64,000 nt of DNA from Hyphomicrobium sp. (GTDB taxonomy: Bacteria; Pseudomonadota; Alphaproteobacteria; Rhizobiales; Hyphomicrobiaceae): assembly GCA_019751875.1 (NCBI GenBank), contig JAIEMV010000009.1, positions 1-64,000 on the forward strand, given 5' to 3'. Numbering within the stretch: the stretch's first letter is position 1; every line of letters begins with the position of its first letter. The notes under the pieces were generated by a model. It was not told the DNA's origin, did not search any database, and worked only from the letters and a program-made list of their open reading frames with translations. Below, piece by piece: positions 1 to 7,524 of the stretch. The position numbers were made by a program, and so were the translations under genes.

Positions 1-572
1 GCGCTGGGTCCATCGATCGTGATGGTGACCGGCAGCGCCGAGGTGGCGGTGGCCGTGGGTGTGTAGCTGCCGCCGACAAGTGCCGGAGAGGGCGGCGTCG
101 AGGTGAAGCCGATCGTCTGGTTCTGCTTGGGGCGTGTACAGGTTGCAGACCAAGAAATTGTGCGATTGCCGTTGTCGGAACTGGTTAGAGTTACGCTGAA
201 ATTTGTGTTGCCCGCTGATGATTTTGTGAAGGCTGATGAAAACGTTGCATTCGGCCCGTTCAATTGCTGAGTAACTGGAAATCCAGTTCCGCTCCCCGAC
301 GGTGTCGCTGCAAGTGTTACTTCTCGGTCCCCGCCGTTCGTCGCATTGCCCGAGAAAGTGACAATGTCGCCATCTTGCAGGTTGTTGAACTGGATGGTGT
401 CAATGGCGGTCGAGTTGTTCACCGACATCGAGAACGGGCCGCTGGTCTGAGGCGCCGTCGTGCAGTTCACTGGAGTGCGCACGGTTTGAGCTTGCGCTGA
501 GGAAATTGCCGAAAGTATTGCAAGCCCAGCGACAAGGATCGCGTTTAGTGCGTGCTTGCTCCGCCAATGCAT
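1..572 (-). CDS. Secreted protein with bacterial Ig-like repeat, 3' part outside window
   Basis: An open frame runs from ATG at 572 to the left edge, giving the first 190 residues of a longer protein. The start MHWRSKHALNAILVAG is followed by a hydrophobic stretch and an AQA cleavage-like site near residue 28, a classical signal peptide. The mature part is rich in Thr, Ser, Asn and Gly. It contains the segment QTIGFTSTPPSPALVGGSYTP, which resembles the opening strands of bacterial Ig-like (Big) repeats in outer-surface proteins. A G-rich stretch just before the ATG can serve as ribosome binding site. No partner genes lie on this side. Function is unknown; a surface or exported structural protein is an inference. 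Confidence 0.7.
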   Translation of the reverse strand, partial: MHWRSKHALNAILVAGLAILSAISSAQAQTVRTPVNCTTAPQTSGPFSMSVNNSTAIDTIQFNNLQDGDIVTFSGNATNGGDREVTLAATPSGSGTGFPVTQQLNGPNATFSSAFTKSSAGNTNFSVTLTSSDNGNRTISWSATCTRPKQNQTIGFTSTPPSPALVGGSYTPTATATSALPVTITIDGPS

Positions 573-1065
573 CAATGCCCCCCAGCAAACCGCAGAGCCA
601 TCGACGCTGAGTTCCCACACTCAGGCCAGGCCTTGTAATCATCGCAGTGAAAAGAGCCGGGGTGAGGAGAGTCAATCGAGCTTGACGTTGAACGACGTAA
701 TCCCTGGGGTTCAATTCATTTCGTTGTGGTCAGGTCACAGGCAAGGGTGGGCGCAGTACTACCCTCAGTTGAATCGAGCTGCATTTTTTGTCCGAGATCA
801 ATATTCCGCGCAGACGTCGAGCAGGAGTTCGATTTGCGAGTCGCATCGGACACGAGCAGACGAGCGGCTGAGTCGGTTACGCTGAGGGTGATTTCCTCCT
901 TTCCTCAGACGACGGTAATGTGCGCTTCGCGATCGCGACCAGTCACAAGTGACGATCGGTCGGCCCAGGAGCACGCGCTACATCCGCTTTTGTACAGACG
1001 GCATAAATGAACACCCCTCCCCGTTAGGGGGAGGGGTGAGAAGCTCTGCCGGTGTGGTTGGCCGC
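573..1065. other. Intergenic region, no convincing gene
   Basis: About 490 bases lie between the start of the secreted Ig-like gene and the end of the molybdopterin oxidoreductase, both on the minus strand. The short frames crossing it lack family resemblance or a ribosome binding site. Apart from the hairpin next to the oxidoreductase stop I see only short palindromes, such as gcgatcgc near 930. The promoter of the Ig-like gene should be here, but I cannot place it. Confidence 0.5.
1012..1038 (-). terminator. Perfect 11-bp hairpin after the molybdopterin oxidoreductase
   Basis: cacccctcccc (1012-1022) pairs perfectly with ggggaggggtg (1028-1038) around the loop gttag. It lies 27 bases beyond the oxidoreductase stop. 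A short T-containing run follows on the minus strand, so it probably ends that transcript. Similar G/C-rich palindromes recur as dispersed elements in alphaproteobacteria, so a repeat-element origin is possible. Confidence 0.55.
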
Positions 1066-3222
1066 TTACTCCGCCGCGGCCATGGCGGGCTGGTTGACGC
1101 GGCTCACTTCCACGAGGTTATCCGAGAACGTCGGCGCACGGCCGAGGCCACAGTGGGCGTCGGACGAGATCGAATTGACGGAGCCGTCGGTGCGATTGAG
1201 TGAGCGCCAGTAGCCGAGCGTCGCGACGACGATGCCGGGGTTCACGTCGTCGGTCACCTTCGCGACGCCGGTGAAGTCGCCACGGTCATTGTAGACGCGG
1301 ACCGGGTCGCCTTCCTTGATGTTGCGCTTCTCCGCATCGAACGGCGAGATCAGCACGAACTGCTCGCCCTGCGCTTTGATCTTGTGCTCCTCATTCGCGT
1401 AGCACGAGTTGAGGAACGCGTGGCTCTTCGGTGAGATGATGTTCAGCGAATAGAGCTTGGCGCGTTCGGGGTTGGTCTCGGGAGCTTCACGGTTCGGGAT
1501 GTAGCCGGGCAGCGGATCGACGGGTGAGCCATCCTGGTCTCCATCGTACATCGCGCGGAAGGGACCGGCGACGAAGTTCTTCGCGTCGTGGAGCAGGAAT
1601 TCGACTTTGCCCGAGGGTGTCGGGAACTTGCCGTCCTTATGCGGCGTGCGCGTATCGGCCGAGCCCACGTCGATTTTAAAGTATCCGTGTTTCTTGAAGT
1701 ACTCCATGTCGATGCCGGCCATCTTGGGATCGTCCCAATTGATGTAATAGGCGGCCAGCTCGCTGTCGGTCATTTTGAAGACCGGATCATCGAAGCCCAT
1801 TTCCTTCGCCAGCAGGCGCCACATGTCGCTCGTCGGGCGCGCCTCGCCCGGCGGTTCGACAGCCTTCTGATTGTAGGTGAAGTAGAAATGACCCCACGAC
1901 CACATCATGTCTTCGGCTTCGCCGGCCATGGCGTTCGGGAGGACGATGTCGGCGTACTTCGCGGTGTCGGTCATGAAGTGTTCGGCCACGACGGTGAATA
2001 GGTCTTCGCGCTTCAGACCCTTGACGATCTTGTTGGTCTCGGGGGCCTGTGACACGGGATTGGTGCAATAGACGAAAAGCGACTTCAGCGGGGGATCGAG
2101 ACCCATTTCGCCGGTGAGCGCTGCACCGAGGCGCAGGTTGTTGATGGCGCGGGTGCCAGGCTTGATCCAGTCGCCGCGCGAGACCTTGGCCCAATCGACG
2201 GGGAAGTCCCACAGCGGCATCTGGAGGAGGCCGCCGCCGACGTGCTTCCAAGAACCCACAAGGGCGGGCAGCGCACAGACGGCGCGGATCGCCTGGCCGC
2301 CGCCGGCGTGGCGTTCCAGCGCGACGCCGAGACGGATGACCGAGGGCTGTGCGGTTGCAAATTCCTTGGCGAACTTCCGGATGTCGTCGGCTTTGACGCC
2401 CGTGACCTTCTCCACGTAGTCGGGAGAGAATTCAGCGGAGCGATACTTCAGTTCCGGATAGCCATAGGTATGCTTGTCGACCCACTCCTGATCGACGAGA
2501 CCTTGCGCGATGATCGAGTGGATGAAGCCCATCGCGAGCGCGCCATCGGTGCCGGGCTTGGGACAGATGTGCCAGTCGGCGGCTTTGGCGGTGCGTGACC
2601 GGTAAGAGTCGATGACGACGACCTTGGCGCCGCGCTTCTGTGCTTCAAGCACAAAGGGCCAATGGTGAAGGTTGGTCGAGATGGAGTTGCACGCCCAGAT
2701 GACGATGAACTTCGCATGCACGAAACTTTCGGGATCGACGCCGCCCGTCGGGCCGACCGTCAGGAGCCACGCGGTGGACGACCCCGACGCGCAGAACGTC
2801 TTTTCGTTCACCGTGGTGCCGAGACGATTGAAGAAGGGATCGCCGGAGTTGATGCCTTGCACGAGGCCCATGTTGCCAAGATAGCTGTAGGGCATGATGG
2901 CCTGGCTGCCGTGTTCGGCGATGATGGCGCGCCAGCGGCGGCCGATTTCAGAAATCGCATCGTCCCAGGTGATGCGCTCCCACTGGCCTGACCCCTTCGG
3001 ACCTTTGCGGCGGAGAGGATAGAGCAGGCGATCGGGGTTGGCGTGGTGATCGTGGAAATCCTTGACCTTCACGCACAGACCGCCCCGCGTCATGGGATGG
3101 TCCTTATTGCCGCGCACATCGACCAGCTTGCCGTCGCGAACTTCATAAACCATCGAGCAGGTGTCGGGGCAGTCGTGCGGGCACGCGCCGTGGAACACCT
3201 CGGACTTCAACTGCTCGTTCAT
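1066..3222 (-). CDS. Molybdopterin oxidoreductase, BisC/DMSO-reductase family, orphan
   Basis: 718 residues. The N-terminal motif C14-x3-C18-x3-C22-x27-C50 should bind a 4Fe-4S cluster. It is followed by the long molybdopterin-binding core and a C-terminal dinucleotide-binding domain (HAFLNSC to GYWRSLN). There is no twin-arginine signal, so the enzyme is probably cytoplasmic. ATG at 3222 is chosen because GGAGAGGAA lies just upstream and the cysteine motif follows at once; an upstream extension to 3342 is less likely. No electron-transfer subunit, membrane anchor or cofactor gene is nearby, so substrate and redox partner cannot be told. Families of this type include thiosulfate, polysulfide and biotin-sulfoxide reductases. 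Confidence 0.88.
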   Translation of the reverse strand: MNEQLKSEVFHGACPHDCPDTCSMVYEVRDGKLVDVRGNKDHPMTRGGLCVKVKDFHDHHANPDRLLYPLRRKGPKGSGQWERITWDDAISEIGRRWRAIIAEHGSQAIMPYSYLGNMGLVQGINSGDPFFNRLGTTVNEKTFCASGSSTAWLLTVGPTGGVDPESFVHAKFIVIWACNSISTNLHHWPFVLEAQKRGAKVVVIDSYRSRTAKAADWHICPKPGTDGALAMGFIHSIIAQGLVDQEWVDKHTYGYPELKYRSAEFSPDYVEKVTGVKADDIRKFAKEFATAQPSVIRLGVALERHAGGGQAIRAVCALPALVGSWKHVGGGLLQMPLWDFPVDWAKVSRGDWIKPGTRAINNLRLGAALTGEMGLDPPLKSLFVYCTNPVSQAPETNKIVKGLKREDLFTVVAEHFMTDTAKYADIVLPNAMAGEAEDMMWSWGHFYFTYNQKAVEPPGEARPTSDMWRLLAKEMGFDDPVFKMTDSELAAYYINWDDPKMAGIDMEYFKKHGYFKIDVGSADTRTPHKDGKFPTPSGKVEFLLHDAKNFVAGPFRAMYDGDQDGSPVDPLPGYIPNREAPETNPERAKLYSLNIISPKSHAFLNSCYANEEHKIKAQGEQFVLISPFDAEKRNIKEGDPVRVYNDRGDFTGVAKVTDDVNPGIVVATLGYWRSLNRTDGSVNSISSDAHCGLGRAPTFSDNLVEVSRVNQPAMAAAE

Positions 3223-3416
3223 TGCGGTTCCTCTCCTGATCTTTGTTGTGTGCGCTGGTCGATGCCAGGCCTCCGGGCCGCATCGAGGCGGACCGGTCGT
3301 CAAAAGGTGCGTCACTCTGGCATTGATCGTTTGATCCGGCAATCTTGATTGGCATAAGTCCGGAGTTGTCCGGATGGCGCCGTATCGAGAATGGCGATCG
3401 CTGATATTTGCGCGCT

Positions 3417-4472
3417 TTATGGCAGGGCGTCGCGATAGACGTGCATGCGGCCCTGGGTGTCGTGGATTTCGCAGCCGCCGGGGATCAGGCGGACATCGGC
3501 AGACAGCAGGGACACTTTCCCGAACGCGCCTGGAAGATCGAGGACGTAGTCGGGCCGGGCGACGCCGGAGAGCCGGCGGTGCAGATCGCGGACGAGCGCA
3601 ATGCCTTGCGCAACAGGGACGCGGAAATGGCCGGTGCCGGGGGCGAGGTCGCCGTGGTGGAGATAGTAGGGGAGCACGCGAGACTCCACGAAGGCACGCA
3701 TGAGAGCCTCGAGCGTGGCTGTATCGTCATTGATGCCGCGCAGCAGGACGGTCTGACTGAGAAGCGCAATGCCGGCGTGGGAGAGGCGGGCGAGGGCGGC
3801 GCGGGCGTCCGGTGTCAGCTCGCGCGGGTGGTTTGCGTGGAGACCGACAGCCACAGTTTTGGAGGTATCGCTGAGTGCAGAGACAAAGCTGTTTGTGACC
3901 AGGTGGGGGGCGACGACGGGAACGCGGGTGTGCCAGCGTACGATTTTGACGTGCGGGATGGTGTCGATAACCCGCAGCAGCGCGCGGATGCGGCGCTCTG
4001 AGAGCATGAAGGGGTCGCCGCCTGTCAGAATGACCTCCCAGACAGCGGGTGTGGCGCGGATGTAGGCGAGGGCGCTCTCGAGTTCCGCGTCGGTGAGGTT
4101 ATGGCCGGCATCGGGGCCGACCATTTCGCGCCGGAAACAGAAGCGGCAGTAAACTGGGCAGACGCCGACGATTTTCAAGAGCACGCGGTCCGGGTAGCGG
4201 TGCACGAGACCGGGCACAGGGCTCTTGGCGTTATCGCCGATTGGGTCGGCAAGTTCGGCGGGATGGGTGATGAGTTCGGCGGCGCTGGGAACGAATTGGC
4301 GGGCGATGGGATCAGCGGGATTGGACGGGTCGATGAGGGCTGCCATCGCGGGAGTGATGGCGACGGCATAGCGTTCTGCGACGGCGTTCAAGGTCTCTGC
4401 GTGATGCGGTTCAGCGAAACCGGCGCAGATGAGGTCCGACGCGGAGCGAAGTGTTTTTTCGCGCGCAGTCAT
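3417..4472 (-). CDS. epmB: Lysine 2,3-aminomutase-like radical SAM enzyme (EpmB/KamA type)
   Basis: 351 residues, the length of EpmB (about 340). The radical SAM cluster motif is C105-x3-C109-x2-C112 in VCPVYCRFCFRR. ILTGGDP follows, typical of the aminomutase subgroup. K319 in PGAFGK is the candidate pyridoxal-phosphate lysine. EpmB converts lysine to beta-lysine, which EpmA attaches to elongation factor P. Neither epmA nor efp is in the window, so the EF-P role is inferred from family and length; catabolic KamA is the alternative. Its ATG overlaps the stop of the GFA-family gene upstream (sequence ATGA), so the two are translationally coupled. Confidence 0.82.
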   Translation of the reverse strand: MTAREKTLRSASDLICAGFAEPHHAETLNAVAERYAVAITPAMAALIDPSNPADPIARQFVPSAAELITHPAELADPIGDNAKSPVPGLVHRYPDRVLLKIVGVCPVYCRFCFRREMVGPDAGHNLTDAELESALAYIRATPAVWEVILTGGDPFMLSERRIRALLRVIDTIPHVKIVRWHTRVPVVAPHLVTNSFVSALSDTSKTVAVGLHANHPRELTPDARAALARLSHAGIALLSQTVLLRGINDDTATLEALMRAFVESRVLPYYLHHGDLAPGTGHFRVPVAQGIALVRDLHRRLSGVARPDYVLDLPGAFGKVSLLSADVRLIPGGCEIHDTQGRMHVYRDALP

Positions 4473-4942
4473 TTCGGGGGCCAGACGTCGGTGTCGTGAT
4501 CAGGATGCTGGAACGACACGAGCTTGTCGAGGAACGGCGCGGCGACGATGTCCTCGCTTGTGTGGCGCGAGGGCAGCGCGGCAATGCCGTCGACATAAGG
4601 GATCTTGCCTTCGATGCCGAACTGCACGGTGGGCGGAATCTTTTCGGGATGGTCGAAGGCGGCGATGGACAGCGCCACCCCGTCGGGGGCTTCGTAGCTG
4701 AGAGGCGTTCCGCAGTTTTCGCAGAAGCCGCGGTTGACGAAGTTCGATGATGCGAAGTGCTTCAGGCGACCGCGCGTCCACGTGAGCGTGGCGCCTTTGG
4801 TGTTCACGAGGGGCGCGAAGAATGCGCCGAATGCCTTCTGGCACATGCGGCAGTGGCAGACGGAGGCATCGGTGAGTTCGCCTTCAACTCGGAAGCGGAT
4901 TGCGCCGCACTGGCAGCCACCCGTCAGTGCATTACCTGTCAT
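4469..4942 (-). CDS. GFA/CENP-V family zinc protein
   Basis: 157 residues with the cysteine layout of the glutathione-dependent formaldehyde-activating (Gfa/CENP-V) fold: C10 and C12 (CQC), C29, C31 and C34 (CHCRMC), and C74 and C77 (CENC), which together bind two zinc ions. The Gfa prototype of Paracoccus speeds adduct formation between glutathione and formaldehyde, but most family members have no proven activity. No glutathione-dependent formaldehyde dehydrogenase is adjacent, so a formaldehyde role is not supported by context. The stop overlaps the start of the EpmB-like gene by four bases, and moxR follows downstream of the divergence side in the same orientation. Confidence 0.85.
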   Translation of the reverse strand: MTGNALTGGCQCGAIRFRVEGELTDASVCHCRMCQKAFGAFFAPLVNTKGATLTWTRGRLKHFASSNFVNRGFCENCGTPLSYEAPDGVALSIAAFDHPEKIPPTVQFGIEGKIPYVDGIAALPSRHTSEDIVAAPFLDKLVSFQHPDHDTDVWPPK

Positions 4943-4955
4943 GGGGCCTCCTGTT

Positions 4956-5801
4956 TCACTCGCCCTTGCGGCGGCTCATGAAGGCGATGCGTTCGAAGAG
5001 GTGGACATCCTGCTCGTTCTTGAGGAGCGCGCCGGCCAGTGGCGGGATCAGCTTGCGGCTATCGGTTTCCTTCAAGGTCGCGAAGTCGATATCTTCGGCA
5101 AGGAGAAGTTTCAGCCAGTCGATCAGTTCCGACGTGGACGGCTTCTTCTTCAGGCCCGGGACGTCGCGCATGTCGTAGAAGATGCGCAGCGCTTCGGAGA
5201 CGAGACGGCCCTTCAGGTTGGGAAAGTGCACGTCCACGATCTTTTGCATGGTGTCGGGATCGGGGAATTTGATGAAATGGAAGAAGCACCGGCGGAGGAA
5301 GGCGTCGGGTAGTTCCTTCTCGTTGTTCGACGTGATGATCACGATCGGGCGCTGGGCGGCCCTGATGGTTTCGCCGGTCTCATAGACGAAGAACTCCATG
5401 CGATCGAGTTCCTGCAACAGGTCGTTGGGGAACTCGATGTCGGCCTTGTCGATCTCGTCGATCAGCAGAATGGGGCGGCGGTCCATGATGAACGCCTCCC
5501 ACAGCTTGCCCTTCTTGATGTAGTTGCGGATGTCCTTGACGCGCTCGTCGCCGAGTTGGCTATCGCGCAGGCGGGAGACGGCGTCGTACTCGTAGAGACC
5601 CTGCTGGGCCTTGGTGGTTGATTTGATATGCCACTCGAGGATGGGGGCGCCCAGGGCGCGGGCGACCTCCAGGGCGAGAACCGTTTTTCCGGTGCCGGGC
5701 TCGCCTTTGATCAGGAGCGGACGCTCGAGCGTGATGGCTGCGTTCACGGCCACCTTAAGGTCAGGTGTTGCGACGTAGTTGTTCGTGCCCTCGAATTTCA
5801 T
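4956..5801 (-). CDS. MoxR family AAA+ ATPase
   Basis: 281 residues. Walker A is GEPGTGKT (33-40) and Walker B ILLIDEID (111-118); the arginine-rich segment LRRCFFHF fits the sensor and arginine-finger region. MoxR ATPases act as chaperones that load cofactors or activate partner proteins, usually together with a VWA-domain protein. No VWA gene lies next to it here. ATG at 5801 begins the conserved start MKFEGTNNYV; an in-frame extension to 5927 carries no recognisable sequence and runs through a long hairpin. It is the first gene of a minus-strand run with the GFA protein and EpmB-like enzyme (gap 13 bases, then a 4-base overlap). Confidence 0.88.
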   Translation of the reverse strand: MKFEGTNNYVATPDLKVAVNAAITLERPLLIKGEPGTGKTVLALEVARALGAPILEWHIKSTTKAQQGLYEYDAVSRLRDSQLGDERVKDIRNYIKKGKLWEAFIMDRRPILLIDEIDKADIEFPNDLLQELDRMEFFVYETGETIRAAQRPIVIITSNNEKELPDAFLRRCFFHFIKFPDPDTMQKIVDVHFPNLKGRLVSEALRIFYDMRDVPGLKKKPSTSELIDWLKLLLAEDIDFATLKETDSRKLIPPLAGALLKNEQDVHLFERIAFMSRRKGE

Positions 5802-5912
5802 GAGTGGGTTCGCTGGTCCTGTTCCGGGGAAACTCCGCCTACCGTAGGGCGGTGTGCTGCGAGAAGGAAGGGGACCGAACGCCACCAGGGAACTGCAGGG
5901 CTGGACATTGAA

Positions 5913-5954
5913 ACTGGCGCCGCACACGGGAACCCCACCGTGTGCGGCGCCAGT
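5913..5954. other. 17-bp perfect inverted repeat between divergent moxR and dksA
   Basis: actggcgccgcacacgg (5913-5929) is exactly complementary to ccgtgtgcggcgccagt (5938-5954), with an 8-base loop. It lies about 110 bases upstream of the moxR start and 410 upstream of dksA. Neither side has a T-run, so it is not a standard terminator. It could be an mRNA leader hairpin for moxR or a palindromic repeat element. The remainder of 5802-6363 holds no gene I can support. Confidence 0.6.
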
Positions 5955-6252
5955 CAGCTTTGCTCAGAGAACACGTTCCGTCATGGCTTCTCGTCTGGTT
6001 GTGTTGGGACGCCGAGACGCGAGGCGCAGTGGACCAGCGTGGGAGGCGGATGACCGCGTGACAGAACTGGCGGGGGCCGGGAGGGCCCGCTATAGTTGTC
6101 CTTGAACAACTCTAGATTGCAGATAAAGGGTCAACCTGCAGTTAACGGTGGGGTGTGTCGGGAAGGCGTCGGCGCGGTGTCTCTGGAGCGGTCACTCAAG
6201 TGTCGGAATTTACGAGGAAAATAAAAAGCAGGTGGTGTCAGCGCGGCTTGCC

Positions 6253-6279
6253 TTGACTCTGCCACCTGCCCGCGACAAT
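6253..6279 (+). promoter_or_regulatory. Candidate dksA promoter
   Basis: TTGACT (6253-6258, in the context CTTGAC favoured in this order) is followed after 15 bases by GACAAT (6274-6279). The spacer is short and the second hexamer only partly matches, so this is tentative. It would give a leader of roughly 80 bases before the dksA ATG. Confidence 0.3.
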
Positions 6280-6363
6280 AGCTGCGCGACAGCGCGGCCC
6301 CTGCTTCGAGTCCAGCGGGGCCGAGACGCAAAGCGCGAGTGTGCCTCCAGCGGAGAACGGTCC

Positions 6364-7098
6364 ATGGGCAAACGCGACGACAAACCAAAAAGTACGAAAG
6401 CAGTCGCGGCCGCTCGGGCTAAGGCGGCGACCGCCGGCAAAGCTCGTTCCGCTGTTCCTGCTGAGCGCAACGTCAAGGGTCGGTCCGGTGCGGTCGCCAA
6501 GCCTGCTGTGAAGTCTGCTGCGAAAGGCGGCTCGAAGTCTGCCTCGAAGCTTGCCTCCACCAAGCCGGCGGTCTCTGTCAGCGCATCGAAGTCTGCTCCG
6601 TCCGTCGCGGCCAAGACGCGGGCCGTCACGAAGGCGGCCCAGAAGCAGCCGGACAAGAAGCTCGTGGATCGGGCCAAGGCCTCCGCAATCGTGTTGCCGC
6701 CGGATTACCGTCCGTCGGACGACGAGCCGTTCATGAACGAATATCAGCGGCTCTACTTCCGCCAAAAGCTGATCAATTGGAAAGAAGACATCATCCGGCA
6801 GACGAAGGAGACACTCGAAGGTCTGCACGAGGACAGCGTGCAGCATGCTGATCTCGCCGACCGTGCGACGTCGGAAACCGACCGTGCCTTGGAACTGCGC
6901 GCGCGCGACCGCCAGCGCAAGCTGATCTCGAAGATCGACGCGGCGCTGGCCCGGATCGAAGACGGCACATACGGCTACTGCGAAGAGACGGGCGAGCCGA
7001 TCGGCTTGAAGCGGCTTGATGCGCGGCCGATTGCGACGCTGTCTCTGGAGGCTCAGGAGCGGCACGAGCGGCGTGAGCGGGTGTATCGGGAAGACTGA
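6364..7098 (+). CDS. dksA: DksA/TraR family RNA polymerase-binding regulator with long basic N-terminal tail
   Basis: 244 residues. The C-terminal 140 or so form a DksA fold: a coiled coil whose tip retains the two aspartates in DLADRA, and the sequence DGTYGYCEETGEPIGLKRLD. Only one of the four zinc cysteines of E. coli DksA is kept, which is typical for alphaproteobacterial single-cysteine DksA. DksA enters the secondary channel of RNA polymerase and with ppGpp adjusts stable RNA and biosynthetic promoters. Residues 1 to about 105 are almost only Lys, Ala, Ser, Val and Arg, like histone H1 tails. ATG at 6364 follows GGAGAA; the in-frame extension to 6148 has no ribosome binding site. Confidence 0.88.
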   Translation: MGKRDDKPKSTKAVAAARAKAATAGKARSAVPAERNVKGRSGAVAKPAVKSAAKGGSKSASKLASTKPAVSVSASKSAPSVAAKTRAVTKAAQKQPDKKLVDRAKASAIVLPPDYRPSDDEPFMNEYQRLYFRQKLINWKEDIIRQTKETLEGLHEDSVQHADLADRATSETDRALELRARDRQRKLISKIDAALARIEDGTYGYCEETGEPIGLKRLDARPIATLSLEAQERHERRERVYRED

Positions 7099-7222
7099 CT
7101 TCCGCCCATGGAGACCCAACGGGCACGGCTCGTTTTGAAGCGGCCATTAACGACCGCGCAATAGTTTTAGCTCACACTTGCAGAATGTGACCGCATCGTG
7201 CGGTGTTCTGGAGTGTGGTTTC

Positions 7223-7516
7223 ATGCTGTCCATTTTGAAGTTCAGTGGCACGCATTGGTCGCGCAGCGCGATCGTTTGGCTGGTCTTTGCGTTCGTGGTC
7301 CAGGGGCTAGCAAACGCCGGTGCGGAATCAGCCGACGCCAAGATTGCGGCCTATCATGCAGCGGTCGCTCTCGGCGTGCTCCATGTGGCCGAACCCTCCG
7401 GAAGCCGCGGGCATTATCAGGTCGCCAAGGTCGAGTTCAGCGATTTCGATCTGAGGGAACTCGATCCGGCAGTTTTTGCGGATCAAGACGGTGCTGCGGC
7501 GTCCGCACCCCGCTGA
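7223..7516 (+). CDS. Small putative exported protein
   Basis: 97 residues from ATG 7223, with GGAG about 10 bases upstream. A hydrophobic segment (SAIVWLVFAFVVQGLANAG, residues 15-33) looks like a signal peptide ending near AGA. The rest is short, mildly acidic and without known motifs. It lies between dksA and the mscS-like gene and converges on the latter, with 8 bases between the stops. An earlier in-frame ATG at 7178 exists. I do not recognise the family, and the frame could be spurious in this GC-rich DNA. Confidence 0.45.
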   Translation: MLSILKFSGTHWSRSAIVWLVFAFVVQGLANAGAESADAKIAAYHAAVALGVLHVAEPSGSRGHYQVAKVEFSDFDLRELDPAVFADQDGAAASAPR

Positions 7517-7524
7517 CACGCGAC

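Noticed and set aside
3349-3362. TTGAT half-site upstream of the molybdopterin oxidoreductase considered as an FNR box
   Set aside because: Only one half matches (TTGAT-TGGC-ATAAG); the second half is too poor.
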